Shown piece by piece: positions 30,439 through 34,949 of a DNA stretch of 34,949 nt. The notes below the pieces were generated by a model. It ran no database searches. It was not told the origin of the DNA and was given only the letters and a program-made list of their open reading frames with translations. The DNA is from Ciceribacter sp. T2.26MG-112.2. Lineage in GTDB: Bacteria; Pseudomonadota; Alphaproteobacteria; Rhizobiales; Rhizobiaceae. How positions within the stretch are numbered: position 1 is the stretch's first letter; each line of letters opens with the position of its first letter. The stretch is from assembly GCF_900492205.1 (NCBI RefSeq), contig NZ_UEYQ01000031.1, positions 1 through 34,949 on the forward strand, given 5' to 3'. The position numbers and the translations under genes were made by a program.

Positions 30439-33400
30439 ATGGCCGCACGCCAACGTATCATCCCGGTCCGACGCGAATACAATCGCTGGGTCGCCGACCA
30501 GACCCTCGAAGACTATGCGCTGCGCTTCACCGCCAAGAGCGCGCGGCAATTCTCCTCGAGCCGGATTTCGCAGACGGCCATCGGGGCGATCTCCTTTCTG
30601 GCGCTCGAGGCCATCGGCGGGACGATCACACTGTCCTACGGCACCACCAACGCCTTCTTCGCCATCATCGCCGCCGCAGTCCTGATGCTGCTCGTCGGCC
30701 AGCCGATCAGCCGCTATGCGATCCGCCACGGCGTCGACATCGACCTTCTGACCCGCGGTGCCGGTTTCGGCTATATCGGCTCGACGGTAACCTCGCTGAT
30801 CTATGCGAGCTTCACCTTCATGCTGTTTGCCATCGAAGCCTCGATCATGACCGGCGCACTCAAGCTCGCCTTCGGCATTCCGCTGTGGATCGGCTACATC
30901 ATCTCGGCGCTGGTGGTGATCCCGCTGGTCACCTACGGGGTGCGGCTGATCTCGAAATTCCAGTTGTGGACCCAGCCCTTCTGGATCGTGCTCAACATCC
31001 TGCCCTTCGTCTTCATCGCGTTTCTCGACTGGGAGAAGATCGATCTCTGGCGCTCCTTCGCCGGCATCGGCCATTCCAATGCCCAGACAGGGTCCGCCGC
31101 GCCCTTCGACCTCATAGAATTCGGCGCGGCCTCCGCCGTCATTCTCGCCCTGATGCCGCAGATCGGCGAACAGGTCGACTTCCTGCGCTTCCTGCCGCCC
31201 GAGGGCGGGCGAAAGCTGCACCACCGCATCGCCGTCTTCCTCGCCGGCTCCGGCTGGGTCGTGCTCGGCGTGCCCAAACTGCTTGCCGGCTCCTTTCTCG
31301 CGGTGCTGACGCTGTCGACCGGCGCGCCGGCGAGCGAAGCGGCCGATCCAGCCCATATGTATCTCGTCGCCTTCGGCTACATGATCCCGAACGGGACGGC
31401 GGCCATGCTGCTGATGGCTTGCTTCGTGGTGATCTCGCAGTTGAAGATCAACGTGATGAACGCCTATGCCGGATCGCTCGCCTGGTCGAACTTCTTCTCG
31501 CGCCTCACCCACAGCCATCCCGGCCGCGTCGTCTGGCTGGTGTTCAACGTGGCGATCGCGCTTCTGCTGATGGAACTCGGCATCTACCGGCTGCTGGAGG
31601 AAACGCTCGGGATCTTCTCGATCATCGCCATGGCCTGGCTGTGCGCCATCTCCGCCGACCTCTTCGTCAACAAGCCGCTGGGGCTTGCCCCGCCCGGCAT
31701 CGAATTCAAGCGCGCCCACCTCTACGACATCAACCCGGTCGGCTGCGGCACTCTGCTCTTGTCGGCGGGCATCGCCCTTGCCGCCCATTTCGGCCTGTTC
31801 GGTCCGCTCGCCGCCTCGCTATCGACCTTCGTTACGTTGATCGCCTTCGTGATTTCGCCACTGATCGCCTGGGCGACCGGCGGGAAGTTCTATCTCGCCC
31901 GCAAGCCGCGCCAGAGCTGGAAGAACCTTACCTCGATCACCTGCTCGATCTGCGAACACCCGTTCGAGCCTGAGGACATGGCCTGGTGCCCGGCCTATGC
32001 CGCACCGATCTGTTCGCTGTGCTGCTCGCTCGACAGCCGTTGCCACGACATGTGCAAGCCACAGGCCAAGCTCCACGCGCAGGCGGCATCCGTCGCCGCC
32101 CGCTTCCTGCCCCAGCCGGCGCTTGCCTGGCTGTCCACCCGGCTTGGCCGCTATGCCCTGACGGCGCTCGTTGCCGTATCGCTGATCGGGGCGATCCTCG
32201 CCCTCATTGCCCACCAGGTATCGACCGCCTCGCCGGAGACCGCCGATGTCGTCAACCGCACCGTGCTGATCGTCTTTTTCGTCTCGGCGGTAATCTCCGG
32301 GGTCGCCAGCTGGTTCTACGTGCTCGCCCATGACAGCCGTGTGGTGGCGGAAGAGGAATCCTCGCGGCAGAACACGCTGCTGCTCAAGGAAATCGCCGCC
32401 CACCGCAAGACGGATGCGGCGCTGCAGACCGCCAAGGAGACGGCGGAGGCCGCCAACAGGGCCAAGAGCCGCTATGTCGTCGGCCTGTCCCATGAACTGC
32501 GCACCCCGCTCAACGCCGTTCTCGGCTATGCCCAGATCCTCGAGCGCGACGAGACGATCCCGCCCGCCCGACAATCGGCGATCAAGGTCATCCGCCGCTC
32601 GGCCGACCATCTCTCCGGGCTGATCGACGGGCTGCTCGACATTTCCAAGATCGAGGCGGGGCGGCTTCAGGTCTTCTCCAACGAGCTGAACATCCAGGAT
32701 TTCCTCGATCAGTTGGTCGATATGTTCGCCCCCCTCGCCGCCGCCAAGGGCCTGACCTTCGAGCACGAGCGGTCGCGCGCCGTGCCGCTCTATGTCCGCA
32801 CGGATGAAAAGCGCCTGCGGCAGATCCTTGTCAATCTGCTGTCCAACGCCATCAAGTTCACTGACCGGGGCACCGTGCGCTTCGAGGTCGGCTATCGCAG
32901 CCAGGTGGCGACCTTCACGATTTCCGATACCGGGCGCGGCATATCCGAGCGCGACCTGACGCGAATCTACGAACCCTTCCAGCGTGGCGAGGCCGACAAT
33001 ATCCGCCCCATGCCGGGGCTCGGCCTGGGCCTCACCATCACCAAGCTTCTGACCAATACGCTGGGCGGCGAAATCGCCGTCGACAGCGAGAAGGACAAGG
33101 GCTCGAGCTTCAAAGTCCGGCTGATGCTCTCGGCCATCGACCGCCCCAGCACGGCCCCCGCCCCCGAGCGCAAGATCGTCTCCTATACCGGCCCGCGCCG
33201 TACGATCGTCGTCGTCGACGACAACGAGGATCACCGCGACCTGATGCGCGAGGTACTGGCACCCCTCGACTTCGTCGTGCTGACGGCGGCCGGCGGACCG
33301 GAATGCCTGACGCTGATCGAGGGTGTCAGGCCCGACCTCTTCCTCATCGACATCCAGATGCCCGGCATGAACGGCTGGCAACTGGTCGAGAGGCTGCGCG

Positions 33401-33837
33401 ATGCGCGCCAGACGGCGCCGATCCTCATGCTGTCGGCCAATATCGGCGACGCGCCGGGCCCCGGTGGCGAGGGCCACGACGATACGATCGCCAAGCCGGT
33501 CGACGTGCGCCGCCTGCGCGACAAGCTCGCCCGATATCTCGGCCTCGACTGGATCTATGCCGACGAGCAGCCGGGTACGGCGGCGGCGGCCGGGCCTTCA
33601 ACCGCAGCCGAGCAGCCGGCCGGCTCGCCGGGTCAGGCGCACATTGCCGAACTCACCCGCCTGAGCGAGATCGGCTATGTGCGCGGCATCGAGGCCAAGC
33701 TTGCGGACCTGTCGAAAATCAAGGAGAACAGCGCCTTCGTCGACGCCTCGCGCGGTTTCGTCCAGGCCTTCGACCTGGCCGGCTTCGCCGCCTTCCTGAA
33801 GGATGTCGATGCTCGGGAGGTGAAGAACCATGACTGA
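30439..33837 (+). CDS. NCS1-transporter/hybrid histidine kinase fusion protein
   Basis: An 1132-residue membrane sensor. Residues about 10-490 form an NCS1 (nucleobase:cation symporter-1, CodB/purine-cytosine permease) domain, beginning NRWVADQTLEDYALRFTA, with about 12 hydrophobic segments. A cytoplasmic linker holds eight cysteines between C502 and C539 (CSIC...AWC...ICSLCC...RCHDMC), likely a metal site. Two more helices (about 570-594, 606-630) follow, then HisKA with H685 (GLSHELRTPLN), HATPase_c (N-box at about 794-815, GLGLGL near 858), a receiver with D971, and a C-terminal helical tail. The transporter part probably senses, and may transport, a nucleobase, hydantoin or urea-like solute (inference). 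Its stop overlaps the next regulator gene by 8 bp. Confidence 0.9.
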   Translation: MAARQRIIPVRREYNRWVADQTLEDYALRFTAKSARQFSSSRISQTAIGAISFLALEAIGGTITLSYGTTNAFFAIIAAAVLMLLVGQPISRYAIRHGVDIDLLTRGAGFGYIGSTVTSLIYASFTFMLFAIEASIMTGALKLAFGIPLWIGYIISALVVIPLVTYGVRLISKFQLWTQPFWIVLNILPFVFIAFLDWEKIDLWRSFAGIGHSNAQTGSAAPFDLIEFGAASAVILALMPQIGEQVDFLRFLPPEGGRKLHHRIAVFLAGSGWVVLGVPKLLAGSFLAVLTLSTGAPASEAADPAHMYLVAFGYMIPNGTAAMLLMACFVVISQLKINVMNAYAGSLAWSNFFSRLTHSHPGRVVWLVFNVAIALLLMELGIYRLLEETLGIFSIIAMAWLCAISADLFVNKPLGLAPPGIEFKRAHLYDINPVGCGTLLLSAGIALAAHFGLFGPLAASLSTFVTLIAFVISPLIAWATGGKFYLARKPRQSWKNLTSITCSICEHPFEPEDMAWCPAYAAPICSLCCSLDSRCHDMCKPQAKLHAQAASVAARFLPQPALAWLSTRLGRYALTALVAVSLIGAILALIAHQVSTASPETADVVNRTVLIVFFVSAVISGVASWFYVLAHDSRVVAEEESSRQNTLLLKEIAAHRKTDAALQTAKETAEAANRAKSRYVVGLSHELRTPLNAVLGYAQILERDETIPPARQSAIKVIRRSADHLSGLIDGLLDISKIEAGRLQVFSNELNIQDFLDQLVDMFAPLAAAKGLTFEHERSRAVPLYVRTDEKRLRQILVNLLSNAIKFTDRGTVRFEVGYRSQVATFTISDTGRGISERDLTRIYEPFQRGEADNIRPMPGLGLGLTITKLLTNTLGGEIAVDSEKDKGSSFKVRLMLSAIDRPSTAPAPERKIVSYTGPRRTIVVVDDNEDHRDLMREVLAPLDFVVLTAAGGPECLTLIEGVRPDLFLIDIQMPGMNGWQLVERLRDARQTAPILMLSANIGDAPGPGGEGHDDTIAKPVDVRRLRDKLARYLGLDWIYADEQPGTAAAAGPSTAAEQPAGSPGQAHIAELTRLSEIGYVRGIEAKLADLSKIKENSAFVDASRGFVQAFDLAGFAAFLKDVDAREVKNHD

Positions 33838-34753
33838 GGCGAACCGCCCGCGCGATATCGTGCTCCTGGTCGACGACAGTCCGGAGGCGCTCGGCTTCCT
33901 CACCGACGCGCTGGAGCAATCCGGCTTCTCGGTGCTGATCGCCACCTCCGGCCAGGCGGCGCTGTCGATCGTCGACAAGATCAGCCCGGACCTCATCCTG
34001 CTCGACGCGGTGATGCCGGGCATGGACGGCTTCGAGACCTGCCGCCGGCTCAAGGCCGATCCGGTCGTCGCCCAGGTGCCGGTGATCTTCATGACCGGCC
34101 TGACCGAAACCGAACACGTGGTCCATGCGCTCGATAGCGGTGGCGTCGATTACCTGACCAAGCCGATCAACATCGACGAACTGCGCGCCCGGATCCGTGT
34201 CCACCTGTCGAATGCCCGCTCGGCCCAGAGCGCCCGCGTGGCGCTCGATGCCGCGGGACGGCATCTGCTGGCGGTGCGCGCCGACGGCACGATCCACTGG
34301 TCGACGCCGCAGGCCACCCGGCTGGCCGACAGCGCCACCGGCAGCGTCGGCGGGCTGGATCTGGTGGCCGGCGCCATTGCCGGCTGGATGGCGCGGCGCG
34401 ACGCGCTCGCCCACGGCGCAGAAACCGCCTTCTGCTTCACCCATCAGGGCGGCACCGAATTGCAGCTCGGCTTCCTCGGCGGGCTCGGCCCGGACGAATA
34501 CCTGTTCCGCCTGACGGTCTCCAATCGGCGGCATGAGGACGAGATCCTGCGCGGCCAGTTCGGCCTGACCCAGCGCGAGGCCGAGGTGCTGCTGTGGATC
34601 GCCAAGGGCAAGGCAAACCGCGACATCGCCGATATTCTGGGCCTGTCGGCCCGCACCGTGAACAAGCATCTGGAACAGATCTACGTGAAGCTCGGCGTGG
34701 AAAACCGCGCCTCGGCAGCCGTCAAGGCGGCGCATGTGCTGCATGTGGACTGA
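33830..34753 (+). CDS. Response regulator with LuxR-type DNA-binding domain
   Basis: A 307-residue regulator. The receiver (about 8-125) has acidic pocket D15-D16, acceptor D59 (LILLDAVMPGMDG), T89 and K111. A middle region (about 128-240) looks like a degenerate PAS domain. The C-terminal helix-turn-helix (about 244-303) reads LTQREAEVLLWIAKGKANRDIADILGLSARTVNKH in two parts, typical of LuxR/FixJ proteins. GGGAGG lies 9 nt before the ATG, and the 8-bp overlap with the fusion kinase makes that kinase the likely phosphodonor. Candidate target: the palindrome upstream of urtA. No terminator is seen before the repeat that follows. Confidence 0.92.
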   Translation: MTEANRPRDIVLLVDDSPEALGFLTDALEQSGFSVLIATSGQAALSIVDKISPDLILLDAVMPGMDGFETCRRLKADPVVAQVPVIFMTGLTETEHVVHALDSGGVDYLTKPINIDELRARIRVHLSNARSAQSARVALDAAGRHLLAVRADGTIHWSTPQATRLADSATGSVGGLDLVAGAIAGWMARRDALAHGAETAFCFTHQGGTELQLGFLGGLGPDEYLFRLTVSNRRHEDEILRGQFGLTQREAEVLLWIAKGKANRDIADILGLSARTVNKHLEQIYVKLGVENRASAAVKAAHVLHVD

Positions 34754-34786
34754 GCACGGACATTTTTGATCGCAAGCGACAGGAAG

Positions 34787-34949
34787 CCCCCTCTGGCCTG
34801 CCGGCCATCTCCCCCACAAGGGGGGGGAGAAGACTCGCGGCAGCGCCTTGCTCACACAAAGCGAAGGCAAGCGAGTGTTACAGCGTTTTCCTCGCAGGGC
34901 GATGGGGTGGGGCACTTGAGCCCCTCCCCCTTGTGGGGAGGGGTTGGGG
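34787..34949 (+). repeat. Composite double-palindrome repeat, copy 3 (runs to window end)
   Basis: CCCCCTCTGGCCTGCCGGCC and CTCCCCCACAAGGGGGGGG are followed by a spacer containing CGCGGCAGCGCCTTGC (also in copy 1) and then GCCCCTCCCCCTTGTGGGG and AGGGGTTGGGG at the window edge. The spacer is longer than in the other copies and holds its own CTTGC...GCAAG and CACTCGC-like inverted segments. The element begins about 33 bp after the response-regulator stop. Confidence 0.85.

Overview
The window looks like a chromosomal segment of a high-GC alphaproteobacterium of the order Rhizobiales, most likely Rhizobiaceae (Agrobacterium, Neorhizobium or Shinella-like). The evidence is the urt/ure gene order with extra small genes between the urease genes, an Agp2-type HWE bacteriophytochrome with its heme oxygenase, a perfect FNR/FixK box, and dispersed GC-rich palindromic repeats of the kind common in these genomes. 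The genus call is inference.

Layout: (1) 359-5044: a cupin gene diverging from an ABC importer (ATPase, two permeases, NMT1/THI5-like binding protein). The importer operon is interrupted by a composite palindromic repeat plus a DUF559 endonuclease-like gene, and it ends in a strong terminator. (2) 5390-9921: a two-gene RND efflux system (adaptor and pump) without a linked outer-membrane factor. (3) 10015-10988: an FNR box and a Crp/Fnr regulator that lacks the N-terminal iron-sulfur cysteines of FNR. (4) 11028-27018, all on the minus strand: the urea module. It reads urtA, urtB, urtC, urtD, urtE, an alpha/beta-hydrolase (esterase), ureD, ureA, a DUF1272 gene, ureB, a GFA-type gene, an LprI-type gene, a sialyltransferase-like 'urease accessory' gene, ureC, a peroxiredoxin, a membrane diguanylate cyclase, then ureE, ureF and ureG. 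(5) 27243-34753, on the plus strand and divergent from urtA: heme oxygenase, bacteriophytochrome kinase, an NCS1-transporter/histidine-kinase/receiver fusion, and a LuxR-type response regulator.

How it works together: UrtABCDE would import urea at low concentration, UreABC would hydrolyse it, and UreDEFG would load nickel. The transporter-like sensor kinase and its overlapping regulator gene lie next to the divergent urtA promoter region, which carries a perfect 16-bp palindrome. I infer that they could sense a nucleobase, urea or a related nitrogen compound and control urea uptake. That fusion sensor, its eight-cysteine linker and the candidate operator are the most interesting part of the window. 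Secondary points are the GT29-like protein in the urease operon and the repeat plus DUF559 insertion in the importer operon.

No rRNA, tRNA, CRISPR array, insertion sequence or phage gene was recognised. Calls rest on reading motifs by eye; no database search was run.
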